Assembly (NCBI RefSeq): GCF_013041605.1 | Contig: NZ_JABEQC010000001.1 | Coordinates: 558,001 to 622,000 of the forward strand | Direction: 5' to 3' | Origin: Vibrio plantisponsor | GTDB taxonomy: Bacteria; Pseudomonadota; Gammaproteobacteria; Enterobacterales; Vibrionaceae | Length of the DNA: 64,000 nucleotides | In this document: positions 9,733-18,730 of the stretch, in pieces | Layout of the letters: every line of letters begins with the position of its first letter | Numbering within the stretch: the stretch's first letter is position 1 | Notes under the pieces: model-generated | The model's input: the letters and a program-made list of their open reading frames with translations, nothing else | What the model was told of the DNA's origin: nothing | Databases searched by the model: none | Position numbers and translations under genes: made by a program

Positions 9733-10740
9733 ATGCATTTTGACTTATCCGTGATTTGGTTTGCGATCATCGTGTTTGCCACGCTGATGTACATTGTGAT
9801 GGATGGCTTTGATTTAGGCATTGGTATCCTGATGCCGTTCATCAAAAATGAAAAACATAAAGATGTAATGGTCAATACCGTTGCGCCGGTGTGGGATGGT
9901 AACGAAACGTGGATTGTTCTTGGTGGCGCTGCACTTTTTGGCGCATTCCCGTTAGCTTACTCGGTGATCATCGAAGCGTTAACCGTTCCACTGACACTCA
10001 TGCTCGTCGCTTTGATCTTCCGTGGCGTTGCATTTGAGTTTCGTTTTAAAGCTTTGGAGAACCATCTTAAGTTTTGGGATCGTTCATTTATGCTCGGCTC
10101 TATCTTTACCACGTTTTTTCAAGGGATTGTTGTGGGGGCCGTCATTCAAGGTTTTAACGTTGAAAACCGAACGTTTGTTGGCGGGCAATTGGATTGGATA
10201 GCTCCATTCCCACTGTTTTGTGGCTTCGCACTCATCGCGACATACGCCTTGTTGGGTAGCACTTGGTTGATTATGAAAACCGAGGGTGAGCTGCAACAAA
10301 GCATGTTTCGCTTTGCCAATAAAACACTGCTTTTCATGGTCGCTGCGCTGATCATTATTAGCGCGTGGACGCCACTTGCATTCCCATTTGTAGCTGAACG
10401 TTGGTTTTCGATTCCTAACTTGTACTACTTACTTCCTGTGCCTGTGATTACCACTCTGGCGTGTTTGAAAATTACTAATTCGTTGAAAAAACGCAGAGAG
10501 CGCAGCCCGTTTATTATGGCGTTAATCATAGTGATTCTTGGGTTTGCAGGGCTTGGGATCAGTATCTGGCCAAATATTGTTCCTCCTAGCATTTCTATTT
10601 GGGATGCGGCATCTCCTGAAATCAGCCAGAGCTTTATGTTGTTTGGTGCCGTGCTGATTTTGCCTGTGATTCTTGCCTACACATTCTGGAGCTACTACGT
10701 ATTTTCTGGAAAGGTAAAAGAAGGTGAATCCTACCACTAA
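9733..10740 (+). CDS. cioB: Cytochrome bd-type quinol oxidase subunit II (CioB)
   Basis: A 335-residue subunit II with the family N-terminus (IWFAIIVFATLMYIVMDGFDLGIG), the NTVAPVWDGNETWIVLGG block and about eight to nine membrane segments. It pairs with CioA to form the oxidase. It lies 30 bases after cioA and is followed 21 bases later by the small third gene. Nothing is odd in length or motifs. Confidence 0.93.
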   Translation: MHFDLSVIWFAIIVFATLMYIVMDGFDLGIGILMPFIKNEKHKDVMVNTVAPVWDGNETWIVLGGAALFGAFPLAYSVIIEALTVPLTLMLVALIFRGVAFEFRFKALENHLKFWDRSFMLGSIFTTFFQGIVVGAVIQGFNVENRTFVGGQLDWIAPFPLFCGFALIATYALLGSTWLIMKTEGELQQSMFRFANKTLLFMVAALIIISAWTPLAFPFVAERWFSIPNLYYLLPVPVITTLACLKITNSLKKRRERSPFIMALIIVILGFAGLGISIWPNIVPPSISIWDAASPEISQSFMLFGAVLILPVILAYTFWSYYVFSGKVKEGESYH

Positions 10741-10761
10741 GTAAATATTTGAGGGCAACTT

Positions 10762-10890
10762 ATGAATATTAAACGAGGAATAGAACAATGGGTCTGGATG
10801 ATCGGTATCTGGGCAGCGAGTGTTATTGCACTTGGTATTGTTTCTATAGGGTTCCGCTTCCTGATGACAATGGCGGGTTTTAAATCTTAA
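10762..10890 (+). CDS. Small membrane protein of the cio operon (DUF2474/CydX-like)
   Basis: A 42-residue ORF (ATG at 10762, TAA at 10888-10890) with GAGGG upstream. It has a single hydrophobic helix, WMIGIWAASVIALGIVSIGF, followed by a short basic/polar tail. Tiny single-span proteins of this pattern (DUF2474) accompany CIO-type oxidases, as CydX accompanies CydAB, and stabilise the haem site. Position directly after cioB and before the operon terminator supports translation. The family assignment rests on pattern and context, not on an alignment. Confidence 0.8.
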   Translation: MNIKRGIEQWVWMIGIWAASVIALGIVSIGFRFLMTMAGFKS

Positions 10891-10922
10891 ACAGTTTGTG
10901 TTGAGTTTAGATGTCTTTATCT

Positions 10923-10957
10923 AACCCTAGGCCAATTTGGACGCTAGGGTTTTTTTT
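10923..10957 (+). terminator. Rho-independent terminator of the cio operon
   Basis: AACCCTAG pairs with CTAGGGTT around a 13-base loop and is followed by six more T residues. It begins 33 bases after the small gene's stop. Confidence 0.88.
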
Positions 10958-10986
10958 GGCTTCAACTTTTTAAACCGATACTCAAT

Positions 10987-11601
10987 TCACGACTTATTTA
11001 ACAGCGTATAAAACCCTGAATAAACACGGGTGAACGTGGTAAACCAGCATGCTGCACCAAAGGCGTAGGCGATGATGGCGAAATGTTGAGGGAGTAGGCA
11101 AAAAGCGATAAAGCAGAAGATGGTTTCTGTACCTTCGGTTAGCCCGCTCATGTAATAAAGTGACTTATTCTTATATACCGGATTGTCGATTCCCTGTTTG
11201 CTTGCCATGATGGCAAACGCTAGGAAGCTAGAGCCTGTTCCGACAAAAGAGAAGATCAAAAATGCACCAGCAATGGCATTTTGTTCAGGGTTAGCAAGTA
11301 CAAAACCGAATGGAATCAGAGAATAAAACAGGAAATCCAAACAGATATCGAGAAAGCCGCCAGCATCGCTAATGCCCTGAATACGCGCTAACGCGCCGTC
11401 GAGTCCGTCGCATAGGCGATTTAAACAGATAAGCACCAGTGCTAGGTAATACTGCTCTAACGCCAGTGCAGGTAGAGCAAGAAAGCCAAGAGCAAAACCA
11501 AACAGAGTCGTTTGGTTAGCCGTAATCCCTATGCTGTCTAACAGTTTTGCGCTTTGCGCTAATGGCCAGCGAATGGCTTTGATACTGAATCTATCGAGCA
11601 T
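10987..11601 (-). CDS. ynjF: YnjF-like CDP-alcohol phosphatidyltransferase family protein
   Basis: A 204-residue membrane protein with the complete CDP-alcohol phosphotransferase signature D-x2-DG-x2-AR-x7-G-x3-D-x3-D (the DGLDGALAR segment and the aspartates after GG). It closely resembles E. coli YnjF along its length, as I recall that sequence, including TEGTETI and WFTTFTRV. The start at 11601 is chosen for GGGAGG eight bases upstream; it overlaps the end of ynjD by 11 bases. Such enzymes transfer a phosphoalcohol from a CDP carrier to form a phospholipid or related product. The true acceptor of YnjF is unknown. It is the last gene of the ynjBCD-F operon. Confidence 0.86.
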   Translation of the reverse strand: MLDRFSIKAIRWPLAQSAKLLDSIGITANQTTLFGFALGFLALPALALEQYYLALVLICLNRLCDGLDGALARIQGISDAGGFLDICLDFLFYSLIPFGFVLANPEQNAIAGAFLIFSFVGTGSSFLAFAIMASKQGIDNPVYKNKSLYYMSGLTEGTETIFCFIAFCLLPQHFAIIAYAFGAACWFTTFTRVYSGFYTLLNKS

Positions 11602-12241
11602 AATTGTCCTCCCAAGGCCATGTGATGCAGCGACTGCCCTGCGGAACATCTTCTTCATCATGAGTCACCATGAGTGCCGGAATGTTCGCTTCCTTGAGTT
11701 GGTCTTCTACCTGCGTTCTAAATTGCTGGCGCAGATCTTTATCCAGCTTGCTGTAGGGTTCATCAAGCAGAGCAACTTTTGGTTTGGCAAGCAACATGCG
11801 CGTGAGCGCTATCCGTGCACGCTGACCACCGGATATTTGGTCTGGAAAAGAGTCCGCCAGTGACATTAAAGAAATTTCTTTCAATGCAGTTATCGCTTGC
11901 TCTTTTCGTTGTGTTCCTTTGATGGAATCCGGCAGAGCAAAGGCTAAGTTCTCCCAAACGGTTAAGTGAGGAAAAAGCAGGTCGTCTTGAAACAAGATGC
12001 CAACCTGACGTTTATGAGCAGGTTGTCCATCCAACGGTGTACCATCAAGCTTGATGCTGCCTGTGTACTGGAATTCTTGTGATAAATGACCGGCAATAGC
12101 ATCAAGCAGAGTGGATTTACCGCATCCGCTTGGGCCCATGAGGGTAACAATTTCACCTTTCTCAACGGTCAGGTTAAATGCAGTAAACAATGCTTCACCA
12201 TCATTTTTACGGATGGCGAGGTTTTCGAGACAAAGACTCAT
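11591..12241 (-). CDS. ynjD: YnjD-like ABC transporter ATP-binding protein
   Basis: A 216-residue ATPase with Walker A GPSGCGKST, ABC signature ISGGQRARIAL, Walker B VALLDEP and the switch histidine in VTHDEED. It is short, with no regulatory C-terminal domain. The start overlaps the end of ynjC by 35 bases, indicating translational coupling. It energises import by YnjC with binding protein YnjB. The substrate is not established; the family resembles iron, thiamine and sulfate importers. Confidence 0.9.
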   Translation of the reverse strand: MSLCLENLAIRKNDGEALFTAFNLTVEKGEIVTLMGPSGCGKSTLLDAIAGHLSQEFQYTGSIKLDGTPLDGQPAHKRQVGILFQDDLLFPHLTVWENLAFALPDSIKGTQRKEQAITALKEISLMSLADSFPDQISGGQRARIALTRMLLAKPKVALLDEPYSKLDKDLRQQFRTQVEDQLKEANIPALMVTHDEEDVPQGSRCITWPWEDNYAR

Positions 12242-13916
12242 TGGTCAGTAAACCTTTAATAGACAACCTACGATACTTGCCGTGTGTACGGCTAAGTAAA
12301 ATGGAAAATGAGAAAAACAATAACGGCAGCAATGCTTGGCAAATGGCATAGATGGCTGAAACACGGCGGTCAAGCCCACTAGAAAGCGCAACCGCTTCAG
12401 TGGTTACCGTGCTGATTCGCCCTGCTCCGAGGATTAGAGTTGGTAAATACTGAGCCAAGCTGACACTTACACCAACAGCCCAAGCGAAGGTTACTGCAGG
12501 CAGAAGAAGTGGCAGTTTGACGCCAAGCCAAGCCTGAACGGGTGTTTTCCCAAGGCTCAGTGCAATTCGCGTTAAGCCATTATCAAAGCTGCGCCATGGC
12601 CCATCAAGCGATAAATAAACATAGGGAAAAGCAAAGAAAATATGCGCCCAGCAAACCCAAAACAGATATAGCTCACTATTGATGTACAGCGTGGCGATTT
12701 GAATGCCAAACAGAATAGATAACTGAGGAATCAACATTGGAATCGCGATGATGTAGCTGGGTAGCTGAATTCGAAAACGCAAACGGTACTCATGGGCGAT
12801 GAGCGCAAGAATAAGCGCAATGGTGGCGCTTACGATTGCGATGATAATGCTTTGAGTTAATGTGTCCGCAATACCTTGTGATTCATATTGCCAGAAACGA
12901 GTCGTGTACTGGCTTGGCAGCAGATCAGGAAAACGCCAGCGTTGCGCGAAGCTCCAGATGATCATCAATGGAATCATCACAACCGCTAGTGTTGTGGTGA
13001 CATAAAACAGCGCTTTGCCGGGTAAAGGTAATCCTGTTCTTCCCGAAAATTGCCAATGTTTATATCCTTTGGTTGCAACCCATTCCACTAAGCGTGTAAA
13101 TCCAAGCAGCAAACTGGCAACAAGGAACAGAATCACCGCGCCAGCGGCTGCTCGGGGAAGTAATGACAGATCAGGGTCGCTAAACCATTGCCATACTAAT
13201 ACGGAGAAGGCTGGCGGGTTGGTTGGGCCAATAATCAACGCGACATCCACCACGGATACGCTATAGGCGATAACCGCAAACATTGGGAAGCGAAGCTTTG
13301 CTAGCCATTGAGGAAGTATTGCTTTCCACCAACATTGAGTTGAACTGTAACCGAGCGAATGGCTGATTTTTTCGATTTGATCGACTTTTAACTGTTGAAG
13401 AATAGGAATGCTCATCAGCAGCAAAAAAGGCACTTCTTTCAACGTTAGCATTAAGGTTAAACCCAACGCATACGGGTCTTTGACCAGCAGAGCTAAGCTA
13501 TCTACATCCGTATTATTGAGGTCGTAACCAAACATCTCATACACAACGCGAGCTCCCATGCCTGTGGGAGCAAAAAGGAAAGCAAAACCAATGGCAAATG
13601 CCACATGGGGCATTGCCAATAGAGGTGAGAGCGAAACTTCTATTTTGCGCCAAAGTTTCGTATTCCAGCACGATTGAAGAATGGCAAAGGTTATCAGGCA
13701 GGCTAAGTAACTACTCACCACGGCTGAGCCAAGAGTTAAAGCCAGCGATAGCCAGACACCATGCCAGTCAAACACCTCAGCAAAACCAGCGATGGAAAAG
13801 GCAGACAACCCAATCGCTGGAATATAGCCAAACGCCGACACGACCACGCCGAGTAACCCCGGAATGGTCGGTAAGACACAGACAGCGATAATGACTAAAT
13901 ATAAAACGCGTAACAT
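12207..13916 (-). CDS. ynjC: YnjC-like ABC transporter permease (fused, two permease domains)
   Basis: A 569-residue protein with about twelve hydrophobic segments in two halves (residues about 1-275 and 290-560). Each half has a binding-protein-dependent permease loop: EKISHSLGYSSTQCWWKAILP in the first and LTRIALSLGKTPVQAWLGVKLP in the second. This fused layout matches YnjC and ThiP/FbpB-type permeases. It forms the whole membrane channel with one ATPase partner pair. It sits nine bases after ynjB and overlaps ynjD. Confidence 0.9.
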   Translation of the reverse strand: MLRVLYLVIIAVCVLPTIPGLLGVVVSAFGYIPAIGLSAFSIAGFAEVFDWHGVWLSLALTLGSAVVSSYLACLITFAILQSCWNTKLWRKIEVSLSPLLAMPHVAFAIGFAFLFAPTGMGARVVYEMFGYDLNNTDVDSLALLVKDPYALGLTLMLTLKEVPFLLLMSIPILQQLKVDQIEKISHSLGYSSTQCWWKAILPQWLAKLRFPMFAVIAYSVSVVDVALIIGPTNPPAFSVLVWQWFSDPDLSLLPRAAAGAVILFLVASLLLGFTRLVEWVATKGYKHWQFSGRTGLPLPGKALFYVTTTLAVVMIPLMIIWSFAQRWRFPDLLPSQYTTRFWQYESQGIADTLTQSIIIAIVSATIALILALIAHEYRLRFRIQLPSYIIAIPMLIPQLSILFGIQIATLYINSELYLFWVCWAHIFFAFPYVYLSLDGPWRSFDNGLTRIALSLGKTPVQAWLGVKLPLLLPAVTFAWAVGVSVSLAQYLPTLILGAGRISTVTTEAVALSSGLDRRVSAIYAICQALLPLLFFSFSILLSRTHGKYRRLSIKGLLTNESLSRKPRHP

Positions 13917-13925
13917 GGGTGAGTC

Positions 13926-15071
13926 TTAGTTTCCGTAACGTTTAAGCCACTCTTTCTCAAGTGCCACTTGCCAGCTTGGGTGAGGCTCGGCGATCGATTT
14001 GAACTGCTTAGTATTTTTTGCACTACCTGTTAAGTATTGGCTACTTAATACAGATGGATCTCCCCATATGGTTAATTCTCCTTTACGAGACTGTGCTTCA
14101 GGACTTAACAGAAAGTTAATTGCTACTTTTGCGCCCGCACTTGCATTCGCGTTCCAAGGAATCGCTAGGAAGTGAATATTAGAAAGTGCACCTGAATCTA
14201 AGGCATACACATTGGTGCTTTCAGATAATTTGCCGCTGGCTTGAGCGGAATAGACGGCATTTGGGTTGAAAGTGATCGTTAGGTCAATCTGTCCGTCATC
14301 CAGCAGTTGAAGCATTTCGCTGCTGCCAGAAGGGAACTGTTGACCACCACGCCATGCTACCGGATGAAATTCATCCAAGTAGTTCCATAAAGGCTGAGTC
14401 ACCATAGCAAAGCTGGCTTCATCAACGGGTTTCATCAAAGAAGGATCGTTGTTGGTCAGTTCAATCAAGAGCGATTTTAAAAAGCTGGTACCGTGAAACT
14501 CTGGCGGGCGAGGGTAGCTTAAACGATTTGGGAACGCTTTCGCATAGCTCAGCATCTCCTGAAAAGATTTTGGAGGATTGTTGAGCTTAGCTTTATCGTA
14601 AATATAGACCAGTTGACCCACACCCCAAGGCGCTTCTAGTCCTTCAGTCGGTACTGAAAAATCTTTATCGACAGGAAGTGACTTATCGACATACTGCCAG
14701 CTCGGTAAATCTTGCACAAATGGGCCATACAGCAATCCGCCATCTTTCATCGATTTGAAGTTTTCGCCGTTGATCCAAACCATATCGACACTGCCACCCG
14801 TGTTTTTGTCGGCGGCTTTTTCCGCCAGCAGGCGAGTCGTTGTTTCTGAAATGTCGGTCACTTTCACGTGTTTAAGCGTGACGTTGTAGCGGGCTTTGAG
14901 TTCATTGGCTGCCCATTGAATGTATCGGTTGATCTCTTGGCTTCCGCCCCAAGCATGGAAGTAAACAGTTTCGCCATTCGCTTCTTGCTCTACTGTTTTC
15001 CAGTCTTCTGCGAGTGCAGATGCGGTAAAGAGAGATGCGAAAATACCTAAAGTAGTGAGTAGCTTTTTCAT
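13926..15071 (-). CDS. ynjB: YnjB-like periplasmic substrate-binding protein
   Basis: A 381-residue protein with a clear signal peptide ending at ASALA (about residue 21), followed by the type 2 binding-protein fold (YFHAWGGSQEINRYIQW, and the PWNANASAGAKVAINFLLSPEAQ block). The start at 15071 directly before the signal peptide is preferred over the longer frame to 15113. It is the first gene of ynjBCD-F. The ligand is unknown; related proteins bind iron, thiamine or polyamines. No Fur-like or riboswitch-like element is obvious upstream (15072-15347), so the sequence does not identify the substrate. Confidence 0.88.
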   Translation of the reverse strand: MKKLLTTLGIFASLFTASALAEDWKTVEQEANGETVYFHAWGGSQEINRYIQWAANELKARYNVTLKHVKVTDISETTTRLLAEKAADKNTGGSVDMVWINGENFKSMKDGGLLYGPFVQDLPSWQYVDKSLPVDKDFSVPTEGLEAPWGVGQLVYIYDKAKLNNPPKSFQEMLSYAKAFPNRLSYPRPPEFHGTSFLKSLLIELTNNDPSLMKPVDEASFAMVTQPLWNYLDEFHPVAWRGGQQFPSGSSEMLQLLDDGQIDLTITFNPNAVYSAQASGKLSESTNVYALDSGALSNIHFLAIPWNANASAGAKVAINFLLSPEAQSRKGELTIWGDPSVLSSQYLTGSAKNTKQFKSIAEPHPSWQVALEKEWLKRYGN

Positions 15072-15347
15072 AAATGATCCGTGTTTATTGAAACGAGTCG
15101 GCGCAACCTTCACTGCGACGTCTTTCCTTTAGAGTGGTTATCCAAAAGCTCATTTACTTTGAAATCTATAATAATTTCAGAGTATTAAATGTTATCCGTG
15201 TAAACAATTATAGGTGCCAACAGAAATTTGTCGCACCTAAATATGTGGTGAGTTGATATAGACCGAGCAAGTTGACATTTTCTTCCACGACAAGTCGCGA
15301 AAAATATCAATAGACCGCTAAATATCGGGGAAGCGGGGGGGACTATC

Positions 15348-16925
15348 TCAGTAGCTGTCCATTTGCGCTGTCAGCTTCAGCAGATAATCTTCAGCGGGGA
15401 GTGGCTTTGAATAATAGAAGCCTTGGATATAACGTACTCCTAGCCCTCGTAGGTGCTCGACTTGTTCATGAGTTTCTACGCCTTCTGCGATAACTCGCAT
15501 TTTGAGCTGCTTTGCCAGTTTAATCATCGAAGTGATGACGGAATCGATGGCTGAGTTTTGAGAAAGGCTCTTGATGAACACCTGATCGATTTTGATGATA
15601 TCGAAGGCGTGTTGATGAATGAAGTTTAAGCCGGAGTAACCTGTGCCAAAATCGTCCATCGCGATCTTGAATCCAAGCTGTTTGAGATGACCAAGGTTGT
15701 TTCTTACGACCTCTAATTCTTCAGGTGAAAAATCGTTATCCTCGGTGATTTCGAGTAGTAATAGAGGAAGAATATCAGGGTTTTTCTTGGCGTATTTTTC
15801 AAGGTAATCGACGAATTTGGCTTTGATGATCAGCGTGCGACTGACATTGATACTGATGTATTGGTTCTGAACCAGATGAGGGTTCAAGTTGACGAATTCC
15901 GTGACAAGTTTGAACACCTGATGAGTGATCTGCTCGATGACCTGAATCCGTTCTGCCAGCGGTATAAAAATGGTTGGTGAAATGGCGCCATGATCGGGAT
16001 TGTTCCAACGGATCAGTGCTTCACTACCGACAATTTTCGGTTCGTGGATATCGACGATAGGTTGAAAATTCAGCTCTAACTCGTGGTTGTTAATCGCCTC
16101 TTTAAGCGAGAAAGCGAGGCTGTTTCGCGTCAGTTTATAGTTACGAATAGCCTGATACAGAACCGCAATGGCGCTCGCAAGCAATATGACTCGCCATATG
16201 TGCTGCCCGAAATTGGTGAAGTAAGAGTGTGGCGTGAGATGAATAGTCAGTGAAATAGGGTAGCGTTCAGATTTAAAGTTGTAAGAACGGTATGCTTGAT
16301 TCTCTGAGCCGGTTTTGTGCTCAAGCGAGTGTTGCAGAATGTTGACCTGATAGTCGTAATACTGCTGTTCAAATTTTGGTGTAATCAGCTCTAAAAAAAG
16401 GTTCGGCGGCAATAACGCGTTGATTCCACTTAGATCTTCATTCGCTGAATAAATGAAAATCGCCTTATCATGACTGCGAGATTCAGAGAGTGCGATGGTT
16501 GTAAGCGTTGGTGTCTGATTGATTTGCTTTAGCGCAGCTTTCCCAACGTCAAAGCGTGTTTTCCCTTCACTACTCGAACAATAAACCTGCCCATTTTCAT
16601 CAAATAAAGACACTTCTTTCGCCTTGGGAGACTGAAAAACATACTGACGTAATCGCTGCGTATCCTCGACGCTGCAAGTGCTGCTGACATGGCGATTCAA
16701 TTCAGCCAATTCGCTGGTGGTGTTATCTATGTAATTTTCCAAAGTAGCAATCGCGCTAGAGCCTAACGACATCGCATTTGTGCTGGTGTCATAGATGTTT
16801 TTGATCGCAGACAAAGTAAAAACGATGGCGAAGATAATAAGCACAGGTGTAATGACACTTAACCGGTCTAATAGATGTTGCCGAGAAGGTATTGGTGACG
16901 TTTCACTCAGAGCGGTATTGTCCAT
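15348..16925 (-). CDS. CSS-motif EAL-domain c-di-GMP phosphodiesterase
   Basis: A 525-residue membrane protein. TM1 is at about 25-45. A periplasmic region (46-240) carries an STCS site and a VYCSS site that fit the paired cysteines of the CSS sensor. TM2 is near 245-260, then an EAL domain (about 270-520) with SEALIRW, ISINVS, EITEDND, MDDFGTGYSG, AEGVET and QGFYYSKP. All catalytic motifs look intact, so it should hydrolyse c-di-GMP. CSS enzymes are controlled by oxidation of the cysteine pair by the DsbA/DsbB system. It is monocistronic. Confidence 0.92.
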   Translation of the reverse strand: MDNTALSETSPIPSRQHLLDRLSVITPVLIIFAIVFTLSAIKNIYDTSTNAMSLGSSAIATLENYIDNTTSELAELNRHVSSTCSVEDTQRLRQYVFQSPKAKEVSLFDENGQVYCSSSEGKTRFDVGKAALKQINQTPTLTTIALSESRSHDKAIFIYSANEDLSGINALLPPNLFLELITPKFEQQYYDYQVNILQHSLEHKTGSENQAYRSYNFKSERYPISLTIHLTPHSYFTNFGQHIWRVILLASAIAVLYQAIRNYKLTRNSLAFSLKEAINNHELELNFQPIVDIHEPKIVGSEALIRWNNPDHGAISPTIFIPLAERIQVIEQITHQVFKLVTEFVNLNPHLVQNQYISINVSRTLIIKAKFVDYLEKYAKKNPDILPLLLLEITEDNDFSPEELEVVRNNLGHLKQLGFKIAMDDFGTGYSGLNFIHQHAFDIIKIDQVFIKSLSQNSAIDSVITSMIKLAKQLKMRVIAEGVETHEQVEHLRGLGVRYIQGFYYSKPLPAEDYLLKLTAQMDSY

Positions 16926-17098
16926 GGCGAATATTGGCTACTACTGGAATTGGGTGTTGATTGAGTTATCACTATATGTGATCCAAGCCTGTGAGTTAAC
17001 GCCTTACTAGACATAAATGTGTGTTAAAAATGAGACAAATACAAAGCAGTTATTCAAATGTAAATAAGCTAACTCTTTCATTCTAGGAAAGTGATAAA

Positions 17099-17129
17099 TA
17101 AAAAAGGCATGGGTATGAACCCATGCCTT
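17099..17129 (-). terminator. Terminator of the Dcu carrier gene
   Basis: On the minus strand AAGGCATGGG pairs perfectly with CCCATGCCTT around a 6-base loop and runs into TTTTT. It starts 21 bases past the stop codon. Confidence 0.9.
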
Positions 17130-17150
17130 AACTTACGCATTTTATATCGT

Positions 17151-18479
17151 TTAACCGATAATCATTTTGCCTAGTACATAGCCCAAACAGCTTGCACTGA
17201 TAACACCTATTAAACCAACTGACATGAATGAGTGGTTGAAATACCACTTACCGATTTTCGTTGTACCTGTACTATCGAAGTTCACTGTTGCGATGTCTGA
17301 TGGATAGTTCGGAATGAAGAAGTAACCGTACAATGCTGGCATCAAACCAATCAGTAGCGCAGGCTCTAATCCCAGACCTAAACCTACTGGTAGCATCATA
17401 CGTGCAACCGCTGCTTGAGAGTTAACCACTACGGATACGATGAATAGCGCTAGCGCAAATGTCCATGGATAGTTGGTTACCATCTCCACAATACCGGACT
17501 TAAACTGAGGCATTGCGTATTGGAAATAAGTGTCAGACATCCATGCGATACCGAAGATCGCAATCGCCGCAACCATACCAGACTTAAACACTACGCCATT
17601 AGGCACGCCACGAGGGTCAGTTTTAGTTGCCAGTAAAATGATACCGCCGAAGCAGAGCATCATCATTTGAATCACAACCGCCATGCTGATTGGTTTTGCA
17701 CCTTCGCCAATGGTTCTGATTTCTGGAACCATTGCAATCAAGACAATTACTAATAGTGAAAGGATAAACAGCAATACAGAGTTACGAGCTGCCGCTGGTA
17801 GCGTTTCATCAAGTGAAGTCGCGGTGGTATTAAGAATTTTGTCGCGCCATACCGGATCAGCCAAACGTTCTTGGTAGTCTGGATCATCTTCAAGCTCTTT
17901 ACCGCGTCTTAGGCTGTACAGAGACATCAACAGAGTACCAAACAAGGTCGCAGGCACAGTGACCATCAGAATTGAAACGAGAGTGATGCTGTGGTTGATA
18001 TCTGATAGTTGTGCAAGGTAATACACCACTGCCGCTGAAATTGGTGATGCCGTAATCGCAATTTGAGAAGCAACAGATGCCGCTGCCATAGGTCGTTCAG
18101 GACGGATACCATTTTTTAGTGCCACATCGCCGATAATTGGCATGATGGAATACACCGCATGACCCGTACCTAACATGAAGGTCATTGTGTAAGTCACAAA
18201 TGGGGCAATCAAGGTGACACGTTTCGGGTTTTTACGCAGTAGACGTTCAGCCACTTGAAGCATGTATTTGAGACCGCCCGCCGCTTCAAGAATCGAAGCA
18301 CAGGTAACCACTGCCAAAATGATAAGCATAACGGTGATAGGTGGCGAAGTCGGTGGCATTTTGAAGACGAAGACTTCAATAACCAGACCGATACCGGATA
18401 CAACCCCTAATCCTATACCGCCATAACGTGAACCGATGTATAACATCAGCAACAGGAACATAAATTCGACATATAACAT
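17151..18479 (-). CDS. dcuB: DcuB-type anaerobic C4-dicarboxylate transporter
   Basis: A 442-residue carrier with about ten to twelve membrane segments. Stretches such as GGIGLVIEVFVF, MLQVAERLLRKNPKRVTLIAP, GTGHAVYSIMPIIGDVA and NYPSDIATVNFDSTGTTKIG match the Dcu family and resemble DcuB more than DcuA. It exchanges fumarate, malate or aspartate for succinate under anaerobic fumarate respiration. The ATG at 18479, with GAGAG upstream, gives the usual N-terminus; the 26-residue longer frame lacks family support. The upstream gap holds an ATGTG-GAG-CACAT dyad at 18596-18608 of unknown meaning. Confidence 0.88.
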   Translation of the reverse strand: MLYVEFMFLLLMLYIGSRYGGIGLGVVSGIGLVIEVFVFKMPPTSPPITVMLIILAVVTCASILEAAGGLKYMLQVAERLLRKNPKRVTLIAPFVTYTMTFMLGTGHAVYSIMPIIGDVALKNGIRPERPMAAASVASQIAITASPISAAVVYYLAQLSDINHSITLVSILMVTVPATLFGTLLMSLYSLRRGKELEDDPDYQERLADPVWRDKILNTTATSLDETLPAAARNSVLLFILSLLVIVLIAMVPEIRTIGEGAKPISMAVVIQMMMLCFGGIILLATKTDPRGVPNGVVFKSGMVAAIAIFGIAWMSDTYFQYAMPQFKSGIVEMVTNYPWTFALALFIVSVVVNSQAAVARMMLPVGLGLGLEPALLIGLMPALYGYFFIPNYPSDIATVNFDSTGTTKIGKWYFNHSFMSVGLIGVISASCLGYVLGKMIIG

Positions 18480-18680
18480 ATCGGCGCTCTCTAAAATTGA
18501 CTTTTGAATGGCTACATTGTGTAACCAAATGTAATCAAAGTATGGAGTGCCGTTCACAGAAAAGTGTGCTCAAGTATTTGAATTATATGAATCTGATGTG
18601 GAGCACATTATTAGTCATAGAAGTGATGAATAGATAAATGAAGTGTTATTGGAATGTATTGTAATCTCTTAAGGGATGTA

Positions 18681-18709
18681 AAAAAGCCAAGCAATTTGCT
18701 TGGCTTTTT
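18681..18709 (-). terminator. Terminator downstream of nadE
   Basis: AAAAAGCCAAGC and GCTTGGCTTTTT form a stem with a 5-base loop, with a T run on the minus-strand side. It ends nadE transcription before the dcuB gene. Confidence 0.87.
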
Positions 18710-18730
18710 GCACGATTATTGAGCAATTTG

